DNA from: Nothopassalora personata
Taxonomy: Eukaryota; Ascomycota; Dothideomycetes; Mycosphaerellales; Mycosphaerellaceae
Reading direction: 5' to 3'
Assembly: GCA_033816765.1 (NCBI GenBank)
Contig: CM066287.1
Location: 1,922,001-1,986,000, forward strand
Length of the DNA: 64,000 nucleotides
Of the stretch, positions 44,222 to 55,677 are shown piece after piece (positions within the stretch are counted from its first letter, which is position 1; every line of letters begins with the position of its first letter). The notes under the pieces are model-generated. The model made no database searches and was not told the origin of the DNA. It saw only the letters and a list, made by a program, of their open reading frames with translations. The translations under genes and the position numbers were made by a program.

Positions 44222-44947
44222 ATGTACCGCTCGATCGACTGCTCTTACACGCAATCCGGCCCCGGCCGTTCACGCTTCTCTTATAGCATTTCCGCCTCGG
44301 TCTTCGAGCCTACACCTGAAGATATCAGACTTGAGAAAGCGATTGAAAACTTCGCGCGGATGAGCATGGGCATGAGCGTACGACCCTCGATCGGCAGCAG
44401 AGCTTCAACATTCGCCGTAGGCGAGCAAAGAGGCTCCCCATCGAGCAGCGGCAGTCGAGTTAGAGAGGCACCTTATCCTGGATCTTACGCAGGCAGCGTC
44501 GCAGAGAGTACTGCACTTTCGAGAATCTCTCATGATCAGAAGAGGCTGGTATTCTCGCGTGGCATCACCGCGCCTTCAGTCGTACGAAGCGCTAATTCGC
44601 GCCGAAGTGGACAGTCACCATTCAACACTGGTGACTATCAAGGCTACGAAAGGCCAGGCGCTCTGGTCCGATACTCCAAGCCACGAGAGGAAGTGTGGGA
44701 TGATGCCGTGTCTGTTGTGCCCGAGGATTCGGTCTCGCAGGTTTCGTCCAGGACGCCGAGACGACGTGATCATGAGCGCAGGGGGCGTAGGAGGCGGCGT
44801 GAAGATGAGTGGTCGACGTTCTCGAAAGGGACGGCGGTACCGGGGCGAGGGTATGGGAGAGGTGGCGTTCAAGAAAGAGAGCTGTACGATGTGGATGAGC
44901 AGGGCGAGCTGAAGTATTTCACGAGGGATATTACGCCGTGGCAGTAG
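44222..44947 (+). CDS. Hypothetical Arg/Ser-rich protein
   Basis: Open frame of 241 residues from the ATG at 44222 (MYRSIDCSYTQSGPGRSRFS). An in-frame ATG at 44201 would add seven residues. After a Ser-rich start there is a short likely helix (PEDIRLEKAIENFARMSMG), then a disordered Ser/Arg-rich region, a basic cluster (RRRDHERRGRRRRREDEW) at about residue 190 and an acidic end. No domain is recognised. The frame is long relative to chance and the 3' end is clean. It could also be the last exon of a longer gene. Confidence 0.5.
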   Translation: MYRSIDCSYTQSGPGRSRFSYSISASVFEPTPEDIRLEKAIENFARMSMGMSVRPSIGSRASTFAVGEQRGSPSSSGSRVREAPYPGSYAGSVAESTALSRISHDQKRLVFSRGITAPSVVRSANSRRSGQSPFNTGDYQGYERPGALVRYSKPREEVWDDAVSVVPEDSVSQVSSRTPRRRDHERRGRRRRREDEWSTFSKGTAVPGRGYGRGGVQERELYDVDEQGELKYFTRDITPWQ

Positions 44948-45444
44948 CAGTGACTCGATACAAGGATGAGGAAGGATTGAAGACGGAAAAGTATCATTCA
45001 AGCGCCGTTATACAAAACTCCTGCAATTTCCCCGTAAAGTGTACAATAAGCATCCGCGCCAGGCGGTGTCAACGTGTCAACAGGCTTTCTCCAAACAGTT
45101 ATTTCTCTCATTCAATGCGTTGTCAGACATACGTCGTACAGTCAATGTTACTCGCCAATGCTGGGTATCTCGGGTTCCTTTCTTCGTGTCTCGTACAGTT
45201 CTTCCAAATGCTCGTTGTCGACATTACAATTCTGCAATTCAGGTCAACTCTTCCTGAATCTCGGCCTGTGAGTCACTATGACTCACAAACAATCATTCGT
45301 GCCAGTAGTGCGTGGTGTACAGTCGTCGTAGTGGACAAGTGGTGTGGGTGGTCAACAGCCAAGTGAGCGTACCGCGTAGCTCATCGTCGCCTATGGTGGT
45401 GTCCCAGGCGAGGTGAAGTTTCTCCAGGTCGCTCTTTGAGGTGT
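44948..45444. other. Convergent intergenic region
   Basis: About 500 bp between the hypothetical protein and APC11. No feature is recognised. Confidence 0.45.
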
Positions 45445-45871
45445 CTACCGTGCACGGCTGGAACCTGAGCTCTCACCACGGTCTGGACGACGACGAGACT
45501 GCTGGCCAGAGGCAGGGGTCCGTGGATTGCGTGCGTTGGCGGTGGCGTTGGTCTCCGCGGCCTTCTCGCGGAACACTTGACGACACATGGGGCAGCGGCC
45601 TTGACTGGCGTCCGACTGGATCCAGTCCGTGATGCAGTGCATGTGGAAACAATGCGTGCACTCGCCGATCACTGTTGTCGTGTGAGTCTGGGTATCTGGT
45701 TGAGATGACGGGTAATATCCTACCGATGGGGCAGTCGTCGCCCGGGTACTTGCACTTGGAGCAGGTCCCCTCGAACTGGACCCGGCAGATACCACAAGTG
45801 TCATCGGCATCCTTTGGAAGATCCCATTTCCACTCCGCAACAGCGTGGTACGCCTTGATCTTGACTTTCAT
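45445..45871 (-). CDS. APC11: Anaphase-promoting complex subunit 11 (RING-H2)
   Basis: Exons 45871-45724 and 45671-45445 encode 124 residues across a 52-bp intron. The first exon gives MKVKIKAYHAVAEWKWDLPK and the first zinc ligands (CGIC, CSKCKYPGDDCPI). The second continues VIGECTHCFHMHCITDWIQ and ends the RING with CPMCRQVF. The cysteine and histidine order is that of APC11, including the extra Cys/His between the ligand pairs. A Ser/Arg-rich tail of about 40 residues extends beyond the usual end. APC11 with APC2 forms the catalytic core of the anaphase-promoting ubiquitin ligase. It is divergent from the sulfurtransferase gene with 393 bp between ATGs. Confidence 0.93.
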
Positions 45872-46264
45872 CGTGGCGGTGGTGGTTGCTGCCTTGCTAT
45901 TGTCCAATAATGCGGTGGGTGGCAGGGGTCGTCTAGGCGGCAGTTGTCTGTGCGTGCGTTTTCGCGATTGTCGGACGTTCCGACAATAGGAAGGGCAGGC
46001 GCGATTGTTATTTATGTGATGCCACGCGAGTGAGCTTTTGCAGTGACACGCGCTAGCCATTCGGCACGTCTACCGAGTGCGAGACGCGAGGGAGCTTTGA
46101 TCCCTGCGAACGCTAAAGCTCGAGCTGTGTGAGATGTGATGCTTGTCCTTGGCGCAAACGTGATATGTTGTTCCGCCTTCGGCGTCGCCCCGCTGTTCAA
46201 CAGGGCGATAGCATATGTTTGGGCACAGATCGTTGAGAGCGACCATTAGCCGTAACGACGAAAA
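45872..46264. other. Divergent promoter region, APC11 / sulfurtransferase
   Basis: About 390 bp between divergent start codons. No further feature is recognised. Confidence 0.45.
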
Positions 46265-47278
46265 ATGGCCGCAGCAGCACTTCTTCGGCGACCAATGCTG
46301 GTCGGAAAGCTTCCAAACCTTCACCTGCATCGACACGCTTCACCAAACATGACTCGCAGCTTCGGCTCGTACTTCGTCACACCCGCTGAGCTGGACGCGG
46401 CACTGAAGAAGAACGCACCTTCACGATTGTCAACAGCGCCCAGAACCATAGCAGTATGTGGTTCATGGTTCCTTCCGAACGATCCGGACAAACGACACGG
46501 TTACGATGTCTTCAGGAAAGGTCACATCCACAAGGCTCGATTCTTCGATCTTGATAAGGTCGCCGACACTTCGAGCCCGTACCCGCACATGTTACCGGAG
46601 CCTGAGGTGTTCAAGAATGCCATGTCTGAGCTTGGAATTGCAAGAGATGATACCGTAGTCGTTTACGATACAGCCGAGCTGGGTATCCTTTCGGCACCCA
46701 GGGTAGCCTGGACCTTCAAGGTCTTTGGGCACCCAGCTGTGCACATTCTCAACAATTTTCGCCTTTGGACGGAGCAAGGCTTTCCAGTCGAAGAAGGCGA
46801 ACAGCAGCAATTCGAGCCGACAACATACCCCCTCCCTGAGCTGGACTCAAGCAAGGTTGCGGACTTTGACGAAGTGAAGAGCATCGCACGGGATCATAAC
46901 AAGGCAGGCCGCGAGGACGTGCAGATTCTCGATGCGCGATCTGAAGGTCGTTGGAAAGGTACAGACCCCGAGCCACGGCCAGGACTTTCTTCCGGACATA
47001 TGCCTGGTTCCAAGTCTGTCCCGGTACCAGATCTACTCGACCCCAAGACGAAGGCTTTCTTGCCACCCGAGGAGCTTCGCAGGGTGTTTGAGCAGAAGGG
47101 CGTCGACCCAAAGCAGCCAATCATCAGCACTTGTGGTACTGGCGTCACAGCGACGTTGATCGATGCGGCACTGATCGAAGCGGGCTATGGCGACGGTAGC
47201 CGACGCGTTTATGATGGCAGCTGGACCGAGTGGGCTCAAAGAGTGAAGCCGAGTGACAACCTCATTGTGAAAGAGTGA
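46265..47278 (+). CDS. TUM1: 3-mercaptopyruvate/thiosulfate sulfurtransferase (two rhodanese domains)
   Basis: Single-exon 337-residue protein. A basic N-terminus with no acidic residues (MAAAALLRRPMLVGKLPNLH) looks like a mitochondrial presequence. The inactive first rhodanese domain spans about 35-175 and includes WFLPNDPDKRHGYDVFRKGH. The second domain (about 200-330) carries the active-site loop CGTGVTA with Cys290. That loop type is closer to mercaptopyruvate sulfurtransferases (CGSGVTA) than to thiosulfate-specific rhodaneses. Yeast Tum1 supplies sulfur for tRNA thiolation and molybdopterin pathways. Substrate choice is inferred from the loop only. Confidence 0.88.
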   Translation: MAAAALLRRPMLVGKLPNLHLHRHASPNMTRSFGSYFVTPAELDAALKKNAPSRLSTAPRTIAVCGSWFLPNDPDKRHGYDVFRKGHIHKARFFDLDKVADTSSPYPHMLPEPEVFKNAMSELGIARDDTVVVYDTAELGILSAPRVAWTFKVFGHPAVHILNNFRLWTEQGFPVEEGEQQQFEPTTYPLPELDSSKVADFDEVKSIARDHNKAGREDVQILDARSEGRWKGTDPEPRPGLSSGHMPGSKSVPVPDLLDPKTKAFLPPEELRRVFEQKGVDPKQPIISTCGTGVTATLIDAALIEAGYGDGSRRVYDGSWTEWAQRVKPSDNLIVKE

Positions 47279-47944
47279 GAAGCTCATCATTGTGTCGAGT
47301 ATTTCGGTATGGACGAGGCAAAGCGGTGGCGGTGGGTGCACTGGCTGAAAGGTTCTTCTCTGTTCTGGGCATTGGATTGCAAGTACTGTATGTGCTTAGC
47401 TATAGCGTGCTGCGGAACACCTCTGTGCAATGGATGGAGTAATGGCAAGATGATGATCTTTCTGATCGGGCTTGCAGCTCCTGTAGCAGCTTCAGAGGGG
47501 CAGCGTTGCGCATGTGCGTGTTAGGCGAGACTTGGTACTACGAAACGGTACGCTGTAGCCGACGGCTTCACCTTGATCACACATGACCACGAAGTCGACT
47601 TCAATGTCGAGGAAGTGCTGAGTTGCATACCTAGACGAGGACTCTCGCTCAGGGCAAAACAGACCAGGCATTTTAAGTAATGCCTCGCACCTTCCGCATG
47701 TGCGCGTTGAACGTTTGCGTTAGCGCGTCTTTTCCTTGCACGCCGTCGGCATTCACTTACCGTCACGCGAGAAATGAAAGACTACTTCGACACCCCCTCC
47801 CTCCAACTCACTTCAGCTTCTTCTCACGCAACCCGAACTCCTATCGCATCTCGCATCCGCACCCACTTCATCTATACTCTTTACAGAGTAATATAAGACT
47901 GCGTCACCAGCTCAACATCACCAAACTCGCACAGCTCCGCCGAC
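47279..47944. other. Intergenic region upstream of a secreted-protein gene
   Basis: About 665 bp. The right half is C/T-rich, as is common in leaders of highly expressed fungal genes, and ends close to the ATG at 47945. No gene is supported. Confidence 0.45.
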
Positions 47945-48601
47945 ATGTTCTTCTTCTTCCTTCTCTTGGCCGTGCTCGGCCTCGCCACTGCTAGACCAAC
48001 AAAATTTGGCGGTCAGGAGAATCACCAGAGCATATCGCTAAGCGGAACGCTGACCTTGAGTAGCCAAGATCCACTACAAGAAGAACTGCTCCGCTCTGAT
48101 CGAGGATGAGGACTGGGTAAGTTGATGAACATGGACTCACACGTGCCTAATCAAGCGCGCGCAATGCCCGTCGCTGAGGCACTGCCATATGCTTCTCGGG
48201 TATGGCTAATGCACCTTTATTTGCAGGTCATCACTGACCTCGTCGAGTTCAAACCGAAGATCGCTCACCTCTCACCATTCCTTGCCTTCAACGTGCTCGA
48301 CGTCAACAAGGGATTGCGCCTCAACACCACCTGCTCGATCATCCTCTCGCCCGGTAGCAACGCTACACTCGCCAACTCCGACCTCTTTCATGTCTGCGAG
48401 AACAAAGACATGCGCTTCCAGTACGAGAATGGCCAGATTGAGCTCTCCAGGTTCTACCGCGATCCATGCCTCGGCGACTACCCATACGACAGCGCCATCG
48501 CTTGGGGCCATGCCAGCACAAACTTCACCACTACCAAGACTGCGGCGGGCTCTCTGCGCACACTGACCCAGATGCATGTGCCGATCACCTCGCTATCTTG
48601 A
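47945..48601 (+). CDS. Small secreted protein with four cysteines
   Basis: Three exons, 47945-48011, 48064-48116 and 48227-48601, give 164 residues. The start MFFFFLLLAVLGLATA is a strong signal peptide. Intron 1 is 52 bp (gtcagg..gtag with a gctgac branch); its donor is unusual but restores frame to KIHYKKNCSALIEDEDW. Intron 2 is 110 bp. The mature protein begins near RPTKFGAKIH. It has four cysteines (KNC, TTC, HVC, DPC), sequons NTT, NAT and NFT, and a pattern DWVITDLVEFKP...FLAFNVLDVN that hints at a beta-sandwich. The layout recalls Alt a 1-like secreted proteins, but I cannot assign it to that family. Without intron 1 the first frame ends after 54 codons. Confidence 0.68.
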
Positions 48602-48774
48602 GTTAGCCTTCGAAGCACATACGGCGTGGGGACTTCGTCCAAATCGGGAGGGGTATGAGGTTGGAAAATGATACTAGGCAGCTGGACAGCGCTGGACTGC
48701 AGATGGCGCCGAGCAGCTGAATGGCAGCTTGGTGGCCGACACTGAGGTGCTTCAGGCTCGGTACATACCTCTCC

Positions 48775-50047
48775 TCAATCGCTCAGAGGTACATCATCAA
48801 ACTCCTTCCTCATATACTTCCTCAACTCCTCCAGAGCATTCTTCAAAATCTCCGTCTTATTTACATACCCAAATCTCACGTACCCCTTGAAGTCTTCGCC
48901 GAAGCCCACGTCACCAGGAAGCAACATGACACCCGTCTTCTCCTGCACATCCTTACACAGCGCTTCAGCATTCACAGGCTGTCCATCCCGCTCGAACTTC
49001 ACAAACGCCGTCGTACCAGCGACCGGTTTAGTCCACGAACAGAACTCATCATGCTTGATAATGAACCTCTCCAGGAGCTCCAGATTCGTCTTCGCCAGCT
49101 GGATATTCCTGCTAAGAAGAGCGTGAATCGTGTCCGGGGAAAGAGCAAAGGCCGCGACGGCTTGGTCGAGCTGCGAGACTGAGATTGTGGTGTAGTCTCG
49201 CGTCTTTGCTAGCTCGGCGAGGATCTCGGATGATCGAGTTGCTACCCAGCCGACGCGGATGCCTGCTAGCGAGTATGCTTTGGAAAGGCTGCCGGTGGCG
49301 ATGGTTTTGTTGTAGCCCATGGAAATGATGGAGGAGGGAAAGTCCTTATCCATGGGTGTGATGCCATGGAACAGGGCGCGGTAGACTTCGTCAGAGTGGA
49401 TGATGATCTCCTTTGACTCGCAAAGGTCGATGATCTTTTCCAGCAACGACTTGGGTAGCACGGCTCCTGTTGGATTCTGCGGGTTGTTGAGGATGAGGAG
49501 CTTGGTGTTGTCCTTGATCATCGACTTGAGCTCCTCGAAGTCTGGGAGCCATTTGTTCTCCGGGTTGGACTTCCAGAGGGAGACTTCGGCTCCGAGCGAT
49601 TCTGGGATGGAGTAGAGTTGTTGGTAGGTTGGGTAGTGGCAAATGACGTGGTCGCCCTTGCCTATGAGACCGTACAGCACAAGGTGGTTGGCAGAGATTG
49701 CTCCGGGTGTGATCAACACGTTGTCAGGCGATAAAGGTGTTCCGACCTTGGATGAGTAGAGTCGACTCAGGTGGGTCCGTAACTCCGCGTTTCCTCTGAT
49801 TTCGCCGTAGTTCAGCACGGCATTGAGGTCGATTAGATCGCTAGGTTTTGTTGCCTTGTTCTCTGACAGTGCGCATAGTTCGTTGATTGATAAGGAGGCG
49901 CAACAGGTCTCGGCGATGTTGTACTTGGCTTTCGTTTCATTGTCGTCCATCCACTGTTCGCAGTCAGCCTGTGGTTGCTCTTTTGCCACGGCCGGACGGG
50001 ATGGTAATGCCTACCTGTTCTACCGCGAATGGTGGTATAGGTGCCAT
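48775..50047 (-). CDS. PLP-dependent class I/II aminotransferase
   Basis: Exons 50047-50015 and 49953-48775, joined in phase 0 over a 61-bp intron, encode 403 residues. The first exon MAPIPPFAVEQ continues WMDDNETKAKYNIAETC. PLP-site features are NPQNPTGAV (substrate carboxylate Asn), HSDEVYRALF (Asp/Tyr contacts to PLP) and the Schiff-base lysine Lys236 in TGSLSKAYSLAGIRVGW. The C-terminal domain ends with GYVRFGYVNKTEILKNAL, containing the substrate Arg. Such fungal proteins are often labelled capreomycidine synthase-like or aspartate-aminotransferase-like; the substrate is not readable here. It is divergent from the ABC transporter with 673 bp between ATGs. Confidence 0.9.
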
Positions 50048-50720
50048 CGTAGCTTCCTCTACACTGGATTTGTGGTCAACACGCAAAGGATCAAAGTTCT
50101 CAGGAGCTACCAGAGCACAGCAAAGAGGGAAGTCTAGCCCGAGCCATTACTCCGCGCAATCTCCACAGTCTGTCAATTCGTCGGCACATACTTGCGCTTG
50201 GTATTGTCGGACGAGCGTAGTCAATCAATACCAGCGAAGGCAGTCTATCGCATCAGAATGTGTCCACCTGCCGTCGGGGACTGTCGGCAAACGCGCTGAC
50301 ACAGATGGTCAGAAGCAAGAGCTCGCCCCTGTCGCCACGTGAAAGATGTCGCCGACGTCACGGCTAGGAGACGGTTCCATCTGACACCACAATTTCACTA
50401 AAGCTAGCTAATGCTCATCAAGTATTGATCGGGGTCACCAGGACAATAGTTGGCTTTGATTAGACTGTGCTTCTAGCTACCGGCTAAAATACTGAGCCGC
50501 AGTGGCCTGGGAGCTGCTCCCGCCACCCTATCGTTGATGAATCCACTTCGAGGGTGGTGCATACACCATCACAGCCATCCAGTCACACTGTCACTCCTTT
50601 GGCTTGCATTCGACAACTTGATCTTGCAAGTCTTATCAGTATCACTTCTGGTCTTCCTTCAGATGCGCTGAAACGACCTTCGAGCTTCGGCGTCTGGGCC
50701 TAATCCTAATCCTCCACGCG
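50048..50720. other. Divergent promoter region, aminotransferase / ABC transporter
   Basis: About 670 bp between divergent start codons. No coding feature or clear repeat is seen. Confidence 0.45.
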
Positions 50721-53700
50721 ATGCCTGCCTCCCGCTTCCACTTCACCATGTGGCGATCTGTTCGCGTTGCGTCCTTGCTTGCGCTATTGTCTCTACCACG
50801 GGACGTGATAGCAGGACACCAGATACACCAATACTACACCTCCAACGACGACCTTCTCCTGCAACGAGACCCATTCTCCATCTACGAGAAACGACCCGAA
50901 GACTGCCCGCCATGCTTCAACTGTAATCTGGACGACTTCAAGTGCATGCAATATGGTAACTGCACCAAGAGCAGTGGCAAGTGTTCCTGTCCGCCTGGAT
51001 TTGGGGCCGAAGATTGCAGCCTGCCCCTATGTGGTTCACTGGCAGATGGCAAGGATCGCATGCCCAGGAATGGCAATGCGCCTTGCCTGTGTGATGATGG
51101 ATGGGAAGGCATCAATTGCAATGTGTGCAAGACGAACAGCGCGTGTAATGCGATGATGCCCGGCGGCCAAGATGGGGTCTGTTATCGAGAAGGCGTGGTG
51201 CAGAAAGAGAATTTCCAAATATGCGACATCACGAACCGCAAGATTCTGGACATGCTCAAGGAGAAGAAGCCACAGGCTACGTTCAGCTGTAATGCTGAAA
51301 GAGCAGAGTGCAACTTTCAATTCTGGGTAGATCAACAGGAGTCGTTTTACTGTGCGCTGGATACTTGCAACTGGGACATGAAGGCGACTGACGATCGCAA
51401 CACGACGACATACCGATGCGAGAACCTGAAGTGTAGCTGTGTCCCAGATCGCATGCTCTGCGGTGCACCTAACAGCATCGATCTGGGAGACTTCCTGGAC
51501 CAGGAGATCAAGGGACCTGCCGAGTTCACATCTGTGAGCACAGATGGTGGTTCAGACAAAGATGGTAGCACCTTTTCGGAACCCGCAATGAACGGCCTTA
51601 TCTCGAGCGTTTTCGGCGACAAGAGTATCTTCCTGAAATGTAACAGTGGAGAGTGCCTGTACAAGACTGAAGTTCCCGGCTACGAACGACCTATCAAGAC
51701 TATCAACACACCACTCATCGCAGGTGTCATTTCTGGATGTGCACTTTTCGTCGTGGCGGTGGTGCTTTTGGTATTCTTCATGAGCCGCAGAGGTTCCGCA
51801 CTTGGTCACCGATACGGTCTCATCCATCTTTCTGATGATGAGGAAGAAGAGAACGCCAGGCTTCTAGCAGACCACAAACCAGCTACGCTACACTTTGAGA
51901 ACGTCTGCTATAACTTGAAGGGCAAGCAGATCCTTGCAAACATTATGGGCTCTGTTCATCCTGGTGAATTGCTGGCGATCATGGGTGCGTCTGGAGCTGG
52001 CAAAACGTCCTTTCTTGACATTCTTGCTAGGAAGAAGAAGACTGGTCTGGTTACGGGCGAATTCTGGTTAAACGGAGAGAAAGTCGCAGATGACGACTTT
52101 CGGAGTGTCATTGGCTTCGTGGATCAGGAAGACACGATGTTGCCTACTCTGACCGTACATGAAACTATTCTGGACTCCGCCCTTCTTCGCCTGCCAAAGA
52201 CTATGAGCCGTCTCGCCAAGGAGCAGAAAGTGGAAGACGTTGAGCGACAGCTCGGCATCTACAGTATCCGACACCAGATCATCGGATCAGAAGAGACTGG
52301 TCGTGGCATATCCGGTGGCGAGAAGCGCCGTGTCGGTATCGCGTGCGAACTGGTGACAAGCCCAAGCATCTTGTTCCTTGACGAGCCGACTTCTGGTCTG
52401 GATGCCTATAATGCCTTCAATGTGGTAGAGTCTCTTGTGACGCTCGTGAAGTCGTATAACAGAACAGTCGTGTTCACGATCCATCAGCCTCGCTCGAACA
52501 TTGTCGCGCTCTTCGACCAGCTGCTTCTCCTTGCACAAGGACGAATAGTGTACAGTGGGCCCTTCCGCGAGTGTCAGAATTACTTTGACACTGTTGGCTA
52601 TTCATGCCCTCAAGGGTTCAATATCGCAGATTATCTGGTCGACCTCACGATGCACGCCACCGCGGACATAGGCACGGTTGATTTCGGCGACACCGACTTT
52701 AGCGCTGAGATCGACGGCCGAACAACACGAGCCAGCTCTACTTTGGCGGTCAAGAGCATACCCAGCGTCAGCAATGTAAGCATCGGCGAGTCCATGGGAT
52801 CAGGACAGACGGAGCCACTACTCAGGCCCAAAGGCAAGAGGAAGTTGAGCATCAGACAGCAGCAAGAGAGACAGCTCTTCTCAAGGAAGAGTACAGAACA
52901 GCAACAGCAGCCACCTTCGAGCAACCATAGCGCAAGTGATGGTGGCTTTGGAGACCCCGAAAGCACACAGCAACAGTGGCTGAAGCTATCAAAGCAGCAA
53001 GGCGCGCCGCCACCGCAGATACTTGATGATCCGCACAACCTCCCTCCGGCCACGCCAGGCGCCACAGGCACGAACCTCGACGTACTTGTGACAGCGTACG
53101 TCCAGTCCGAAGTAGCTTCGGATCTGCGAAGCGACATCAAGAGCACCATCTCGGATGCGAACGGCAGCAATGGACATGCCGGCGGAGCGCCAATTGGAAA
53201 CACCAACGGCAAGGTCAAGGGCTACGCGAAGCCATGGATCCACACGCAATTCTTCATCCTATCGCGAAGAACCTGGCGCAATCTTTATCGCAACCCTATG
53301 CTCATGCTCACACATTACGCCATCGCCATCGTCTTGGCAGTCTTCACCGGCTTCCTCTTCTATGGTCTTACCGACGATCTGAAGGGCTTCCAGAACCGCC
53401 TTGGTTTCTTCTTCTTCCTGCTTGCCCTATTCGGCTTCAGCACACTCACCTCGCTCACAGTGTTTGCACCGGAGCGCTTGCTCTTCCTCAGAGAGCGAGC
53501 GAAAGGATACTACCACCCTCTTGCGTACTACCTCTCGAAGGTCGTCTTCGACATTGTGCCGCTGCGCTTGATCCCACCACTCATCATGGGCTGCATCGTG
53601 TACCCAATGACTGGACTGATCCCTGCTTGGGGAGAGTTCTTCAAATTCATCCTATTCATTGTGCTGTTCAACTTGGCAGCGGCGATGATCTGTCTGTTCA

Positions 53701-54120
53701 TCGGCATAGTGGTTCGGAATGCTGGTGTTGCGAACTTGCTCGGTGTGCTGGTCATGCTCTTCAGTCTGCTGTTTGGTGGTTTCCTGCTAAATCATGAGAC
53801 CATTCCCAAGCCGCTTTTGTGGTTGCAATCGGTACGTCGAAATTACCTTCCCAGATACGTCTGCTCTATTGACTTGCTCGCAGCTCTCGATTTTCCACTT
53901 CGGCTTCGAAGGCCTTATTGTCAATGAGGTGCGATACCTTTCGCTCATTGACAAGAAGTATGGTCTTGACATTGAAGTCCCTGGATCTGCCATTTTGTCG
54001 AGCTTCGGCTTCAACGTGCTAGCGTTATGGAACGATGTTGTGGGACTGGCAGTGTTCTGTGGTGTGTTCCTCCTTCTGGGGTATGGAGCTATCCACGTCT
54101 TCCTCGTCGAACAGCGATGA
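50721..54120 (+). CDS. ABCG half-transporter with EGF-like extracellular domain (Adp1-like)
   Basis: Exons 50721-53831 and 53884-54120 encode 1115 residues across a 52-bp intron. A signal peptide ([20 protein letters not shown]) precedes a cysteine-rich ectodomain (about 55-300) with EGF-like units, for example [12 protein letters not shown] and [13 protein letters not shown] membrane helix lies at about 331-354. The nucleotide-binding domain follows: Walker [10 protein letters not shown] at 422-430, signature ISGGEKRR at about 531, Walker [15 protein letters not shown] Gln/Ser-rich linker (about 690-830) leads to the ABC2-type membrane domain with six helices. Exon 2 supplies the last helices; without it the protein would end in a non-homologous tail. 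The arrangement matches yeast ADP1. Substrate is unknown. Confidence 0.92.
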
Positions 54121-54502
54121 GGAGGTTTAACTGTTGTGTGCATAGATTTAAAGCATCATGAAGGCATGGTTATACATACGAAGAGGTCGATTAAACACAG
54201 CATAGAGTTTGTACAACTGAACCATCTCATGCTTCACAGTGGCTTTTACGTAACTGGAAATGGTTCGCCTGTGAAGTTCATCATGGAAGCCTTATCTCAT
54301 GCCGCGGACACCTAATATACAGGCTATCAACATGTACACATCCGCAAGCTCGTGGCCTGCCAGAAATGCCATTCCACGCTCGACTTGAGGTGGCACAACC
54401 CTAGCTTTTTGAGCCCTGACCAATGCATGCCCGTCCGCTTCGCCTTCGTTGCGAAGCGTGATTGTGCCTTTTTCGCCGTCTCTTCTTTCTGAGTTATCGT
54501 GC
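54121..54502. other. Convergent intergenic region
   Basis: About 380 bp between the ABC transporter and NAC-beta 3' ends. Nothing is recognised. Confidence 0.45.
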
Positions 54503-55224
54503 TTACTCGACATCGCCCTTGCTCTCGAAGTTCTCGCCCTCTACGAGATCAGGTATCTCATCGTCGTCATCGTCCTTCTTCTCCTCGCCCTCGGCGCCCT
54601 TCTGGAGGCTCTGGTAGCTCTCCGCCAGCTTTCGGAGCGAAGCTAACGAGTCTGGGCCGAGCTGGTTAAGGATGCCGGGCACGAGCTCGGTCAGCTCCTT
54701 GTCCTCGCCGTTGCCGTAGATGGCGAAAGTGTTGGCGGGGACGGATGCGTGGACTGTGGTGTGCTTAGCCTGTGAATTTCTCACCGCCCAGTACCTCGTG
54801 AAACTCACCTTTTGGCGCGGAGAAGTGAATGACGTTGCCATCGGACTTGAACATGTTCACTTCCTCGATGGCCTGGATTGGCTGCACGTTCATCTTCTTG
54901 AGGGTGGTCTGCAGCTTCTTGTCGTCGGTGCCGGAGCTTTTGTGGACCTTTTTGACCTTTCTCCTTGGTGTGCCCTTGCCTCTGTTGGAACAAATGTCAG
55001 ACTGATATCTCCCATGTACTCGGCCAGACTCTCAATGCATGAAACTCTCGTTTCCAGCTCGTTTCTGACCTGTTGCCGGCGAACTCGTGGGATGAAGGGA
55101 GGCGACATATTGTACTTACCCTACAGGTTTGTCAGTGAATGCTCTGCATAGTTGATTGGCGCAGATGTGATCACATACCAATGCGGACGGCATTTTGCAT
55201 GCGCTGCAACTTCTCGTGATCCAT
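54503..55224 (-). CDS. EGD1: Nascent polypeptide-associated complex subunit beta
   Basis: Best model: exon 55224-55179, a one-base exon at 55120, exon 54981-54809 and exon 54753-54503, giving 156 residues. The introns are 58, 138 and 55 bp. The start [16 protein letters not shown] is followed by [20 protein letters not shown], then the NAC domain ([35 protein letters not shown]) and an acidic end ([12 protein letters not shown]). The conserved [11 protein letters not shown] junction is recreated exactly only if the single base between the first two introns is kept. A single long intron using the GAG two bases past 54982 would also keep frame but lose one glycine. NAC binds ribosomes and shields nascent chains. 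Confidence 0.92.
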
Positions 55225-55677
55225 GATGGCGGTGGGAGAGAGAATGGGTGTAAAACTGTGCGGAACTGCCTCAATTGCTGTCTGCTAGGCCAGCAGTTTC
55301 CTCGACAGTCAGTTAAGGGGTGAGGAAATTGGTTCAGGTGCTGTGGTCGAGGTTGTAGATCGTGTGTTCTGGCAACTCCCGAGGTGCGGGATCCTTTCAG
55401 TCAAGGCTTGGCGAGGCGAGCTGACTGCTCGTCACGAAGGAAAGCGCTGGCTGCGTCAATCACATCGACATACCACGCGACTCACATGCAATGTCTACCA
55501 TGGTCGACGGACACGGATTACGACCCGTCAACATGTGACTTCACGGGAGGAAGCCTGGAACCGCTCGAGACAATGCTTGGAGGTCCCCTTCGAGTGGTCT
55601 TGATGAAACATTATGTGTACATTTGTCTAGGTCAAGCAATCGGTTCATCTTCTCCGTTCTACATGATGCACTGAGAA
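55225..55677. other. Intergenic region upstream of NAC-beta
   Basis: About 450 bp with the NAC-beta promoter on the left and the SDR 3' end on the right. No feature is recognised. Confidence 0.45.

Noticed and set aside
52631..53218. 195-codon minus-strand frame
   Set aside because: It lies wholly inside the ABC transporter linker and mirrors its Gln/Ser codons.
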